Shown here: one piece after another, positions 52,280 through 60,594 of the stretch | How positions within the stretch are numbered: position 1 is the stretch's first letter | Layout: the number at the start of each line of letters is the position of its first letter | NCBI GenBank assembly: GCA_963839475.1 | Contig: CAWIVH010000017.1 | Location: 558,001 to 622,000, forward strand | Length of the DNA: 64,000 nucleotides | Source: CAWIVH01 sp963839475 | Lineage (GTDB): Bacteria > Acidobacteriota > UBA6911 | Reading direction: 5' to 3' | Notes under the pieces: generated by a model | What the model was told of the DNA's origin: nothing | Seen by the model: only the letters and a program-made list of their open reading frames with translations | Database searches by the model: none | Program-made: the position numbers and the translations under genes

Positions 52280-53212
52280 ATGAAGCGAAGCTTGATTTTG
52301 GTTCTAGCCGTTGTCCTTCTGGCACCCCTGGTTTACGCACAGAAGGCCAGCAGCCCCCTCATAGGTCGCTGGGGCTTCACCATGACCAGGGGCAATGTAA
52401 CCCGGGCAACCTGGCTCGGGATCACCGAAAAGGACGGCAACCTCGATGTCTGGTATCAGCCCACCGGGGGACATGTCATACAGATAAAGGATTTCAAGGC
52501 AGAGGGAGCCCGTTTGACCATCACAGTTTCTCCCGCCGCAGCCAACCGCCCCGCCGAAATCTGGGAACTCACGGCCGCCGGAGATAAAATTACCGGCGTT
52601 CAGAAGCGCGGGGATACAACTTTCGAATTGGCGGGCGTCCGTGCGCCGGCTTTGAAGCGCGCTGCCCCAAAAGCCTGGACAGCCCCTGAGCCGCTGTTCA
52701 ACGGAAAAAACCTGGAAGGCTGGGAACCGATGGGCAACCCGGCCAATAGCCACTGGGTCGTCAAGGACGGGCTGCTTATCAACGAAGACCGTGGCGCAAA
52801 CCTTAAATCGACCCGGCAATTCGAAGATTTCAAGCTTCATTTTGAAGTCAATTGCCCCGATAACGCGAACAGTGGATTCTATCTCCGCGGACGTTACGAG
52901 GTGCAGCTCGAATACGAACCCCTGACTTCCAATCCGCCGGAGCGGCGAATCGGATCCATTTACGGACGGATTGCGGCCAAGGAGATTCCCAGAACTCCGG
53001 GCGAATGGGAAACATTCGATATCACGCTGGTAGGCCGGACTGTTACCGTGGTCCACAACGGCGTGACGACAATCGACAACCGGGAAATCGAGGGCATTAC
53101 GGGAGGAGCTTTGGATGCGAACGAGGGTGAACCCGGTCCGTTCTACATTCAAGGGGATCACACCGGCGGCTTGAAGTTCCGCAATATAACCATTTCCGTG
53201 CCGAAGCGGTGA
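52280..53212 (+). CDS. Secreted DUF1080 (3-keto-disaccharide hydrolase-like) protein
   Basis: 310 residues from ATG 52280, which follows GGAGGG; the longer frame start is unsupported. Signal peptide MKRSLILVLAVVLLAPLVYA. An N-terminal small beta domain (about 25-125) precedes a DUF1080 lectin/glucanase-like jelly roll: PLFNGKNLEGWEPMG, WVVKDGLLINEDRG, DFKLHFEVNCPDNANSGFYL, GEWETFDITLVGRTVTVVHN and a terminal FRNITISVPK strand. Family members are abundant in Planctomycetota, Verrucomicrobiota and Acidobacteriota and some hydrolyse 3-keto-glycosides. A Gfo/Idh/MocA oxidoreductase follows 371 bases later, a common pairing in 3-keto-sugar metabolism. Confidence 0.87.
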   Translation: MKRSLILVLAVVLLAPLVYAQKASSPLIGRWGFTMTRGNVTRATWLGITEKDGNLDVWYQPTGGHVIQIKDFKAEGARLTITVSPAAANRPAEIWELTAAGDKITGVQKRGDTTFELAGVRAPALKRAAPKAWTAPEPLFNGKNLEGWEPMGNPANSHWVVKDGLLINEDRGANLKSTRQFEDFKLHFEVNCPDNANSGFYLRGRYEVQLEYEPLTSNPPERRIGSIYGRIAAKEIPRTPGEWETFDITLVGRTVTVVHNGVTTIDNREIEGITGGALDANEGEPGPFYIQGDHTGGLKFRNITISVPKR

Positions 53213-53583
53213 TCCGCAACCTAGGTTAAGCTGCTGGCGGCCGGTTTCAGGTCTCCCGGCGCCCGCTGATGTTGGTGGTGGATGAGCCGTCGACAACCAC
53301 AAAAAACCGGGCAGTGCGCGGGCAAGCTGGATTCAGCCGGCCAAAGCGACTGGATGATTTGTTCGCACCTTTTATTCTGCCGGCTGGAGGGATCACCCGC
53401 TATAATCTCCAAACGGCTTGATTTTGCCGGTAAAGTAGACTGGTTAGCGCCGAGGCACAACATCCTGGAGTGGTGCCTTCGGATTCGAACCACAGCAGAA
53501 AAAGGAACGCAGGCGGCGCGATACGGGTTTGCTGGAATGTATATTTTGGAAAAATGTCACGTTTAATTTGGGAGGTCTAATAC
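53213..53583 (+). other. Gene-free region before the Gfo/Idh/MocA gene
   Basis: 371 bases without a credible ORF. A TATAAT hexamer occurs near 53402 but without a matching -35 at a normal distance. A strong GGGAGG ribosome site lies just before the downstream ATG. No repeats or hairpins of note were seen. Confidence 0.5.
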
Positions 53584-54924
53584 ATGAAGAAGTTAGCCGA
53601 ATCGGTAAATCGTAGAGATTTCATGAAGAGCGCTGCGGCCGTCACCGCTGCGCTTGGTGTTGCAGGTCGCGCCGGAGTTTCGGCCCAGAAAAGCGCTCAG
53701 GGCCGCGTCATCGGGGCCAATGACATTATCAATGTAGGCGTCATCGGGGTCGGCGGCAGGGGTACCGGCGATGCGCGTTCCTTCGCCACCGTAGGTGCCG
53801 AAAAGAAGCTATGCAAGATTGTCGCCGTAGCCGATGTCTATCAGAAGCGAGTGGATGCCGCCAAAGAAATCCACAAGTGCGACGGCTACCTGGATTACCG
53901 GGAAATCATCCGGCGCAGCGACATCGACGCGGTGATCATAGCCACGCCGGATCATCAGCATGCCCACATGGCATTGGAAGCCATGGATGCCGGCAAGGAC
54001 GTCTATGTGGAAAAGCCGATGTGCCACACCATCGACCAGATCAAACAGATGATCGACAAAGTGAAACAGACAGGCCGGGTGCTCCAGGTCGGTTCCCAAA
54101 CCACCTCCGCCGACCAGTGGTGGAAGGCGAAGAAATACATAGCCGACGGCGCCATCGGCCAGATGATCATGAGTCAGGGTTCCTACCATCGCAACTCCAT
54201 CAATGGTGAATGGAATTACCGCATCGATCCCGCAGCCGGCCCCGACAAGAAGGGTGCGGATTACATCGACTGGAAGGGATGGCTGGGCCCGGCACCGGCA
54301 CGCTCGTTCGATGCCGACCGCTTTTTCCGCTTCCGCAAGTACTGGGATTATTCGGGCGGCACTGCAACCGACCTTTTCTTCCATGTAATGGCGCCGTTGA
54401 ATATCTGCTGGCCCGAGCCCCAGTACCCCTACAGGGTAATGGCCGCCGGCGGCAATTACGTATTCAAGGACGGGCGCGATGTGCCTGATACTTTCCAGAT
54501 GATGGCCGACTACGCCAAAGGCCACTCCGTGGTGCTGAGTTCCTCCATGGCGAACTCGCAGCACATCCCCGGACTGATCCGCGGACATGAAGGAACCATC
54601 ATTATGGTCGAGCACGGCCAGTTCGAAGGCCGCACCGATTTCATTACCATGAAACCGGAGAAGCGAGTGCTCAGCGACGCCTACAAGGCAAAGTTCGGTG
54701 AGAACGATGTTCAGGTGCCGGTTGAGAAAAAAGATGACATGCGCACTCACGTCGAGAATTTCCTCAGCTGCATGCGCACGCGTCAGAAACCGACGCTGGA
54801 TGTGAACACAGCCGCCTGCGCCCAGGTAGCCATCAGCATGGCGGTGTTGAGTTATCGCGAGGGTCGTGTCCTTTACTTTGACCAGCAGAAATGGAAGGTA
54901 GTGCCCAAGCCTCCCAAGGCCTAA
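53584..54924 (+). CDS. Tat-exported Gfo/Idh/MocA-family oxidoreductase
   Basis: 446 residues. A twin-arginine signal (NRRDFMKSAAAVTAALGVAG) predicts export as a folded, cofactor-loaded enzyme. The Rossmann domain begins INVGVIGVGGRGTGDA and contains VDAVIIATPD-like DIDAVIIATPDHQHAHMALE and the catalytic Lys motif DVYVEKPMCHT. The C-terminal alpha/beta domain (from about residue 190) includes HRNSINGEWNYRI and TDLFFHVMAPLN. Family members oxidise or reduce sugars with NAD(P); exported versions are often glycoside 3-oxidoreductases or related enzymes. GGGAGG lies 8 bases before the ATG. Together with the DUF1080 gene it suggests 3-keto-sugar chemistry in the periplasm. Exact substrate unknown. 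Confidence 0.88.
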   Translation: MKKLAESVNRRDFMKSAAAVTAALGVAGRAGVSAQKSAQGRVIGANDIINVGVIGVGGRGTGDARSFATVGAEKKLCKIVAVADVYQKRVDAAKEIHKCDGYLDYREIIRRSDIDAVIIATPDHQHAHMALEAMDAGKDVYVEKPMCHTIDQIKQMIDKVKQTGRVLQVGSQTTSADQWWKAKKYIADGAIGQMIMSQGSYHRNSINGEWNYRIDPAAGPDKKGADYIDWKGWLGPAPARSFDADRFFRFRKYWDYSGGTATDLFFHVMAPLNICWPEPQYPYRVMAAGGNYVFKDGRDVPDTFQMMADYAKGHSVVLSSSMANSQHIPGLIRGHEGTIIMVEHGQFEGRTDFITMKPEKRVLSDAYKAKFGENDVQVPVEKKDDMRTHVENFLSCMRTRQKPTLDVNTAACAQVAISMAVLSYREGRVLYFDQQKWKVVPKPPKA

Positions 54925-54933
54925 GGAAAATGG

Positions 54934-54964
54934 ATTGCCGGCCGGACCAGATCCGGCCGGCAAT
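54934..54964. terminator. Strong hairpin between convergent genes
   Basis: ATTGCCGGCCGGA and TCCGGCCGGCAAT form a perfect 13-bp stem with a 5-base loop. It lies between the Gfo/Idh/MocA stop (54924) and the methyltransferase stop (54973). There is no long T-run, but the position fits a bidirectional terminator. Confidence 0.7.
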
Positions 54965-54972
54965 TCACGATG

Positions 54973-55737
54973 TCAGGCTTTAACAAGGCTGGCAAGATAG
55001 CCCCGGAACAACACGTCCCGCTCCTCCTCCCCGAACAATGGCGCCAATGTGCTCTCACACCAGGAGCGAATCTCCAGCTCGGGAATCCCCGCTGGAATCG
55101 CAGAACTGATATTCGTCTCTGTCATCATGTAACGGACATAGGCCTGCAAGCTCATGGGAAGAGCTACTTCGAAGTTCTCATGGAATTCGAGCCGGAATCG
55201 TGAGTCGCAGGTTCGCAGGATTTCGGGATTAATCTCACGTGCCCCATCCGATGGAACGGGGTACCGCCTCATGAATTCCAGAAACCAATTTTCGAGTCCC
55301 CCCGAATGACGAAACCAGCGCCCGGGAGAAAAATCGTAAACGATCAGCCGACCTGCCGGCACCAGGATGCGCGCGGCTTCTGGAAAAAACCGGCTCCAAT
55401 CCGCGTAGTTGATAGACCCGGCCGCGGCTATAAGATCGACCGACGAGTCCAGGAAAGGAAGGTACTCGGCACGGGCGGCGGCAAATGATGCGCCGGGGGC
55501 AACTTCCATGCTCCATCTCAGCATCTCCAGCATCGGCTCGATCCCCACACACCATTCTGCGATCGTCAGCAATGGCAGCGTGGACAATCCGGCGCCGCAG
55601 CCGATGTCGACAGCGCGGGCAAAAGGAAGTGATAAATCAAGGTGCCTGCGGATGGAAGATACAACATGAGGATGCACCGCGGGCCGCGCATGGGCATACC
55701 CGAAGCCCATTGAAGCACCACCAAAGAGACTTTCCAT
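54973..55737 (-). CDS. SAM-dependent methyltransferase (class I)
   Basis: 254 residues. Motif I AVDIGCGAGLSTLPLL binds S-adenosylmethionine; VGIEPMLEMLRWS gives the acidic ribose ligand, and LIAAAGSINYADWSRFFPEAARIL with PAGRLIVYDFSPGRW are motifs III-IV of the methyltransferase_11 type. The N-terminus GYAHARPAVHPHVVSSIRRH resembles small-molecule methyltransferases. The substrate is not evident. It converges on the Gfo/Idh/MocA gene and faces a 310-base gap. Confidence 0.85.
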   Translation of the reverse strand: MESLFGGASMGFGYAHARPAVHPHVVSSIRRHLDLSLPFARAVDIGCGAGLSTLPLLTIAEWCVGIEPMLEMLRWSMEVAPGASFAAARAEYLPFLDSSVDLIAAAGSINYADWSRFFPEAARILVPAGRLIVYDFSPGRWFRHSGGLENWFLEFMRRYPVPSDGAREINPEILRTCDSRFRLEFHENFEVALPMSLQAYVRYMMTETNISSAIPAGIPELEIRSWCESTLAPLFGEEERDVLFRGYLASLVKA

Positions 55738-56047
55738 AGGTTTCTCCCATTCTCCCGGGGGCCGACGACAACAAAGCTCTTCCGGAAGGAGATTCAGCCT
55801 TCAGACTGCATTCTCAAACCGGCTTATTTACAGGTTCGGCTTCATGCTACTTCTTTCTATGGCAATGGTCTGATTATTGCAACCTTTGCATTTGCTTTGA
55901 GGCGCTATCAAGCCACTTGCCCCGAGCAGGTTCGAGTTGGCACCAACCTTCGAATCGCGCACCCTTGAGGCTTCGCCCTGGCAGTTCCGGACAGCAAAGG
56001 GCGCGGGATGCGGCACCAATGGCTGATGGTATGAGGAGAAGAAACAC
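55738..56047 (+). other. Gene-free region upstream of the rhodanese gene
   Basis: 310 bases between divergent genes with no credible ORF. It contains TGCAACCTTTGCAT (55878-55891), described separately, and ends in a strong GAGGAGAA ribosome site before the ATG at 56048. Confidence 0.5.
55878..55891 (+). promoter_or_regulatory. TGCAACCTTTGCAT operator-like site
   Basis: Fourth copy of TGCAA-N4-TGCAY in this window, about 155 bases upstream of the rhodanese gene. No clear promoter boxes surround it, so its function is a guess from the other copies. Confidence 0.4.
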
Positions 56048-56608
56048 ATGTGGAAAATGACTTTAACGATCACAGAGAAAAGCAGGTTCAACTCGGGCGC
56101 CATTATCTTTTCTTTTCTGGTTCTTCTGGCGGTGACCGTGCATGCACGCGGATGGGGCGAATCCGGAAGCAACCTGCGTGGGGCGGCTTGCAGTTCCGGC
56201 GATAACACGATTACGGCTGCCGAGGATACCTGGCAGCCTGGCCAGTTGATCGGTCCTGAACAACTATCCTCCATTCTGTCCAGCGCGGGCACTGAAAAGC
56301 CGGTGATCCTGTGTGTCGCACCGAATGTGCTCTTCCGCGCCGGCCATATCCCCGGCGCGAAGCGGATTGGCCCCGCTTCACAGCCGGAAAGCCTGGAGAA
56401 TTTGCGAGCACAGGCGCAGAGCATCGCACGGAACAAGGAGATTGTCGTTTACTGCGGATGCTGCCCCTGGCAGAACTGCCCGAATGTCAGGCCGGCGTTC
56501 GTAGAACTGCAGAAGATGGGTTTTACGAAAATCAAGGTCCTGCACATCCTCACAAACTTTAAGCAGGACTGGACCGACAAAGGCTATCCCGTCGTCCGAG
56601 GCGAATAG
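56048..56608 (+). CDS. Secreted rhodanese-like sulfurtransferase
   Basis: 186 residues. An N-terminal hydrophobic segment (FSFLVLLAVTVHA) follows a 15-residue polar stretch, consistent with a signal peptide. The rhodanese domain (about 65-186) has ILCVAPNVLFRAGHIPGAKR, where the usual Asp of the substrate loop region is replaced, and an active-site loop VVYCGCCPWQNCPN with Cys at the catalytic position and two to three further Cys. Ends with TDKGYPVVRGE, typical of the family. GAGGAGAA precedes the ATG. It may carry sulfane sulfur in the periplasm. Confidence 0.83.
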   Translation: MWKMTLTITEKSRFNSGAIIFSFLVLLAVTVHARGWGESGSNLRGAACSSGDNTITAAEDTWQPGQLIGPEQLSSILSSAGTEKPVILCVAPNVLFRAGHIPGAKRIGPASQPESLENLRAQAQSIARNKEIVVYCGCCPWQNCPNVRPAFVELQKMGFTKIKVLHILTNFKQDWTDKGYPVVRGE

Positions 56609-56708
56609 AAAGATATGCGATCGGGGTCTCGTCGCCAAACCCGGCAGCGGCGCAGTTTCGAGCCCGCGATTATCGAACAGTTTGCAGGAAGGACGTCATT
56701 CGTCCCGG

Positions 56709-57608
56709 CTACTTGGCGGAGGGCAGCGTCAGCCATACTGCGACCGGGAAATGATCGCTGGGATATTGGCCGCGCTGGGAAAATGCAACAATCTCCGATT
56801 TCTCGACAGTAACGTTCCCGATAGCCAGGATCCAGTCAATGCGAGATCCGGCCTCCACCGGCTTGTTGAATCCGTGAAAGGTATTCAGGTTTTCGTTGAT
56901 CCGCTTTCCGGCCAGGGTCCAGGTATCGGCGAAGCCTCCATCCTTCAGCAGGATTTCATACGCCTTTCCTTTCCCTGCCGGACTGTTAAAATCACCTGTG
57001 AGGAAAACGGGCAGATCCGTCTGCAGTTTGCGAATGCGATCAACAATAAGCGAAGCCCCCTTTTGGCGTGCAAGCTCAATCTGGTGATCCAGATGTGTAT
57101 TGCAGACGAAGAATTCGCGTTTCGAGCGTCTGTCGCGGAAGCGAACCCATGTAAGCATGCGGCGGTTGGAGTTACCCCAGGTTGAGGATCCAACGACTTC
57201 CGGAGTGTCCGAAAGCCAGAAATGATCGTAGGCGAGAGATTCAAAGCGGTCTTTCCGGTAAAAAATCGCCATGAATTCTCCGCGGCTGCCGCCATCGCGG
57301 CCGAGTCCGATCCAATCGTATTCCGGGAGATCGGCCGCCAGGTCTTTGAGCTGCTCGTACAGTCCCTCCTGCGTTCCCATAATATCGGGCGCAAGGCTGC
57401 GTATGCAGGCGCTCATAACCGGCCGCCGCTCCGGCCACGAATTCGGTGGTGTGGAACTCGCATAGCGGAGGTTGAAGGTCATGATGCACAGTGAGGGATC
57501 CCCTTCCCGAGACAGCTCCGAAGCGCATCCCACAGGGGCGATAATGATTGTAAGGAAGATATAAAGCACAACAGACTGCACCGCCCATAGGGTTCTTGTT
57601 TTTATCAT
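56709..57608 (-). CDS. Exported endonuclease/exonuclease/phosphatase (EEP) family protein
   Basis: 299 residues. N-terminal hydrophobic segment SVVLYIFLTIIIAPVGCASE, possibly a lipoprotein signal with Cys at about residue 29. The EEP fold is complete: MTFNLRYASS, a metal-binding Glu in MGTQEGLYEQL, FVCNTHLDHQIELARQKGA, VFLTGDFNSPAGKG, IDWILAIG and the catalytic YPSDHFPV. Family members of this secreted type are metal-dependent phosphodiesterases or sphingomyelinase-like hydrolases; the substrate is unknown. It stands alone, convergent with the rhodanese gene. Confidence 0.87.
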   Translation of the reverse strand: MIKTRTLWAVQSVVLYIFLTIIIAPVGCASELSREGDPSLCIMTFNLRYASSTPPNSWPERRPVMSACIRSLAPDIMGTQEGLYEQLKDLAADLPEYDWIGLGRDGGSRGEFMAIFYRKDRFESLAYDHFWLSDTPEVVGSSTWGNSNRRMLTWVRFRDRRSKREFFVCNTHLDHQIELARQKGASLIVDRIRKLQTDLPVFLTGDFNSPAGKGKAYEILLKDGGFADTWTLAGKRINENLNTFHGFNKPVEAGSRIDWILAIGNVTVEKSEIVAFSQRGQYPSDHFPVAVWLTLPSAK

Positions 57609-57876
57609 TCGGCCATTATAGGGCAGCTGCCGGGCATGCGGCCATCAAAAGGCGCGTGCAGATTTAAGGCATTTTCCACCCAGCAATGCGATATAAAAGC
57701 TCGTCGCCTTGCCTGGCGCGAAGAGGTTAAAGTACCTTCATTCGTAACTCGGAGTTGATTCGCTGGAGCTATTCAGGATGCCAGCCCGCCGGGATTCGCA
57801 ATGACTGCATGCCCCGTGGGATGGTTTGAATGGTCAATTACACGGGTTTCGGGCACTGGCTCGGACGGAGGATGAG

Positions 57877-59961
57877 ATGACCGGCAAAAGAAACCAGGAA
57901 GCAGCATGTAATTTGGAGATTTCCCGCCGCGATCTGCTTAAGACAAGCTGGCTGGCACCGCCCGCGTGGGCTGCAACGGGCAATCTATCATTGAATCCGA
58001 TTCAGGGAGCCGAGCCGGTTGCGCCGGATCAGGTGGTTCCCCTCAACCGATTCCCCCGGATGGTACAGGAGTATTTCGTCGAGAAGGTCCGGCAGGCGGA
58101 GCGCAGCGGTCTTGCCCGGCAATCCGCCCTTAATAATAAGCGAGATGCCGAAGCTTATGTGCTTGACGTGCGATCCAGGATCCGTCGCTGCTTCGGGCCG
58201 GAGCCAGAGCGCACTCCCCTGAACGCACGGGTATCGGGGGTTGTGGAGCGCGATACCTATCGCATAGAGAAAGTGATTTTTGAAAGCCGCCCTCAGTTTT
58301 TTGTCCCTGCCAATCTCTATATACCGAAGGGCCGTAAACTTCCCCTTCCTGGAGTAGTCGGCTCCTGCGGTCATTCCGAGAATGGCAAAGCCAACGAAAT
58401 GTATCAATCCTTCGCGCAAGGGCTGGCCCGGCTTGGATTCGTCGTATTGATTTTCGATCCTGCGGGCCAGGGAGAACGCCTGCAGTACGTTACCCCGGAA
58501 TTCAAACCCCGGCGTGGCACCGGGACTGCCGAGCATCTGTATGCCGGAAATCAGCAGTTCCTGGTAGGGGAGTTTTTCGGAGCCTGGCGAGCATGGGACG
58601 GCATCCGCGCTCTCGACTACCTTTTGACCCGTTCGGAGGTCGATCCCCGGCATGTCGGCATAACCGGGAATTCCGGCGGCGGTACCATGACCACATGGCT
58701 TTGCGGTCTGGATCCGCGCTGGACCATGGCCGCCGCCGGTTGTTTTGTGACCACTTTCCGCAGGAACATGGAAAACGAGTTGCCTGCGGACACCGAACAA
58801 TGCCCGCCGGCTGTTCTCGCCGCCGGTCTCGACCACAGTGATTTCATGGCGGCGATGGCGCCGAAGCCCGTCATCATCCTGGCCAAAGAGCGGGATTATT
58901 TCGATGTCCGTGGGGCAATCGAGGCTTATGAGAGGCTGAAGCGGCTCTATGCCCTTTTGGGGGCGCCGGATCATATCGCATTGAGCATCGGTCCAACCGA
59001 GCACGGCTATACCAAAGAAAATCGCGAAGCCATGTACCGGTGGTTCCAGCGCGCCACTGGAATGGCGCCTGCGGATTCAGAACCTCCCCTCCAAATCGAG
59101 AAAGACGAAACTCTTTGGTGCACTCCGCACGGACAAATTGCCGAATTGAATCCACGCACCCTCTTCTCGTTCACCAGGGAAAAATCGGAGGCATTGGGCC
59201 GGAAAAGACAGGCGCTGAGTTCAGAGGGCCTGAACTCCGCGGTGTTGGAAACCTTGAGGCTGGGGGGAAAGCCGCCCCAGCCGCCGGATTATCGCATCCT
59301 CCGCCCATTAGGCAAGCGCGGCTACAAGCCTGCCAGCGCCTCTGTCTATGCCGTCGAAACCGAACCGGGCATTTTTGCGCTTGTCTACCGGCTCAGTCCG
59401 CAATCCCATTATTCAAGACCTCCGGAATCTGGTGAGCGAGCCTTCCTATATGTTTCGCACCATTCAGCCGACGAGGAACTTCGGTCTGAGCCTTTGATCC
59501 GGGATCTCATCGCTTCAGAGCCCTCCATGCCTTTCTACACCTGCGACGTGCGTGGGATCGGTGAGTCTCGGCCCGACACCTGCGGTAGCGAATCGTTTTC
59601 CAGCCCCTATGGCAGCGACTACTTTTACGCCGTTCATTCCATCATGCTCGACCGCCCATACCTTGGCCAGAAAGCGTGGGATGTGCTCCGGGTGCTGGAC
59701 TGGCTGGCGGCCGCAGGGCACACCAAGGTTCATGTTGCGGGAAAAGGATGGGGCTCCCTGCCGGCGGCGTTTGCCGCTCTCCTGAATGATCATGTGACAC
59801 AGGTAACCTTGAAAGGCGCCCCTGATTCATACGCTGCCATGGCTGAGAGGGAGGAATATTCCTGGCCGTTGTCGTGCCTGATCCCGGGGGTATTATCCGT
59901 TTTCGACTTGCCGGATTGCTATCGCGAGCTCGAGAAGACAAAAAAACTTCGCCGCCTTTGA
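57877..59961 (+). CDS. Tat-exported alpha/beta-hydrolase (acetyl esterase/xylan esterase-like)
   Basis: 694 residues from ATG 57877, which follows GGAGGATG. Twin-arginine-like signal SRRDLLKTSWLAPPAWA. The first half is an alpha/beta hydrolase: LPGVVGSCGHSENGKA, FVVLIFDPAGQGERL, the nucleophile Ser in ITGNSGGGTMTTWL and the His in IGPTEHGYTKE. The second half repeats a hydrolase-like fold without a clear nucleophile (PFYTCDVRGIGES; VHVAGKGWGSLPAAF). The end, DLPDCYRELEKTKKLRRL, stops abruptly where a cyclase remnant begins in another frame, so the original C-terminus may have been altered by the same rearrangement. Substrate probably an acylated sugar, by family. Confidence 0.8.
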   Translation: MTGKRNQEAACNLEISRRDLLKTSWLAPPAWAATGNLSLNPIQGAEPVAPDQVVPLNRFPRMVQEYFVEKVRQAERSGLARQSALNNKRDAEAYVLDVRSRIRRCFGPEPERTPLNARVSGVVERDTYRIEKVIFESRPQFFVPANLYIPKGRKLPLPGVVGSCGHSENGKANEMYQSFAQGLARLGFVVLIFDPAGQGERLQYVTPEFKPRRGTGTAEHLYAGNQQFLVGEFFGAWRAWDGIRALDYLLTRSEVDPRHVGITGNSGGGTMTTWLCGLDPRWTMAAAGCFVTTFRRNMENELPADTEQCPPAVLAAGLDHSDFMAAMAPKPVIILAKERDYFDVRGAIEAYERLKRLYALLGAPDHIALSIGPTEHGYTKENREAMYRWFQRATGMAPADSEPPLQIEKDETLWCTPHGQIAELNPRTLFSFTREKSEALGRKRQALSSEGLNSAVLETLRLGGKPPQPPDYRILRPLGKRGYKPASASVYAVETEPGIFALVYRLSPQSHYSRPPESGERAFLYVSHHSADEELRSEPLIRDLIASEPSMPFYTCDVRGIGESRPDTCGSESFSSPYGSDYFYAVHSIMLDRPYLGQKAWDVLRVLDWLAAAGHTKVHVAGKGWGSLPAAFAALLNDHVTQVTLKGAPDSYAAMAEREEYSWPLSCLIPGVLSVFDLPDCYRELEKTKKLRRL

Positions 59962-59962
59962 G

Positions 59963-60340
59963 AGTGTCCGGTCTGCAGCCTTTTATCGGGCCCTGGACTC
60001 GAAACCGGATATCGTCCGCCTGATCGACGTAATCGAGGATCACGGCGGAGATATCTTGAAATTCGCCGGGGATGCCCTGATTTCGCTCTGGCAGGGCGAT
60101 CGAGGCGGAGATTCCCAGGCCGTTCAAAAAGCCGCCCGATGCGGCCTGACTGCTCAGGCACTGCTCAAAGATTTCCGGCCGGCGGCGCGAATACACTCTG
60201 ATCGGCGATGCGGTAAACCTCGCGGCGCGTCTCATGCAGGCCGCTCCTCGCGACATTATCTGCAATGAAGCCACCTGGGGGTCAGCCAAACGTCGGGTTG
60301 AATTCCAACAATCAACGCCCTATTTTGCCTGGCGGGAGGT
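59963..60340 (+). pseudogene. Decayed class III adenylate/guanylate cyclase fragment
   Basis: In one frame LIDVIEDHGGDILKFAGDAL followed by ISLWQG and AVQKAARCGLTAQALL (to about 60180) matches the middle of a cyclase domain, including the metal-binding Asp of AGDAL. After a frame change near 60185 the sequence continues LIGDAVNLAARLMQAAPRDI and PYFAWREVF. The segment between these blocks, about 50 residues in family members, is missing. The start and metal-binding first Asp are absent, so it cannot be active. It begins within a few bases of the esterase stop codon. Confidence 0.75.
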
Positions 60341-60486
60341 TTTTTGTGGTCTTAGGTTCTTCGTGGTTAAACAAAACGATGTAACCAGGTTTCTGCATTC
60401 CATGAACCGCGGGGACGTACGGGCAGTGCTGGAGCGAGGCAGGAATCCACAAAAACGCAGGGATTTAAAAAATGCTGCTGCCCGTC

Positions 60487-60522
60487 GGGCCGCCCTGAAA
60501 GGATATGTATTCAGGGCGGCCC
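60487..60522. terminator. Perfect 13-bp hairpin downstream of the cyclase remnant
   Basis: GGGCCGCCCTGAA and TTCAGGGCGGCCC pair perfectly around a 10-base loop, between the cyclase remnant and the convergent protease gene. It lacks a T-run but fits a transcription stop; it could also be a small dispersed repeat. Confidence 0.55.
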
Positions 60523-60594
60523 GGCAGGAAGGCTAAGCCGAGTAACCAGTAATTAAATTAACCTGTCATCATTCACCAGGATGCCACTCCTGGC

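Noticed and set aside
53402..53407. TATAAT hexamer upstream of the Gfo/Idh/MocA gene
   Set aside because: No -35-like sequence at 15-19 bases; isolated hexamer is not enough.
53809..54963. 384-codon minus-strand ORF opposite the Gfo/Idh/MocA gene
   Set aside because: Antisense shadow of a conserved enzyme and it runs through the terminator hairpin.
57988..59004. 338-codon minus-strand ORF opposite the esterase
   Set aside because: Antisense to the hydrolase core, no motif, no ribosome site.
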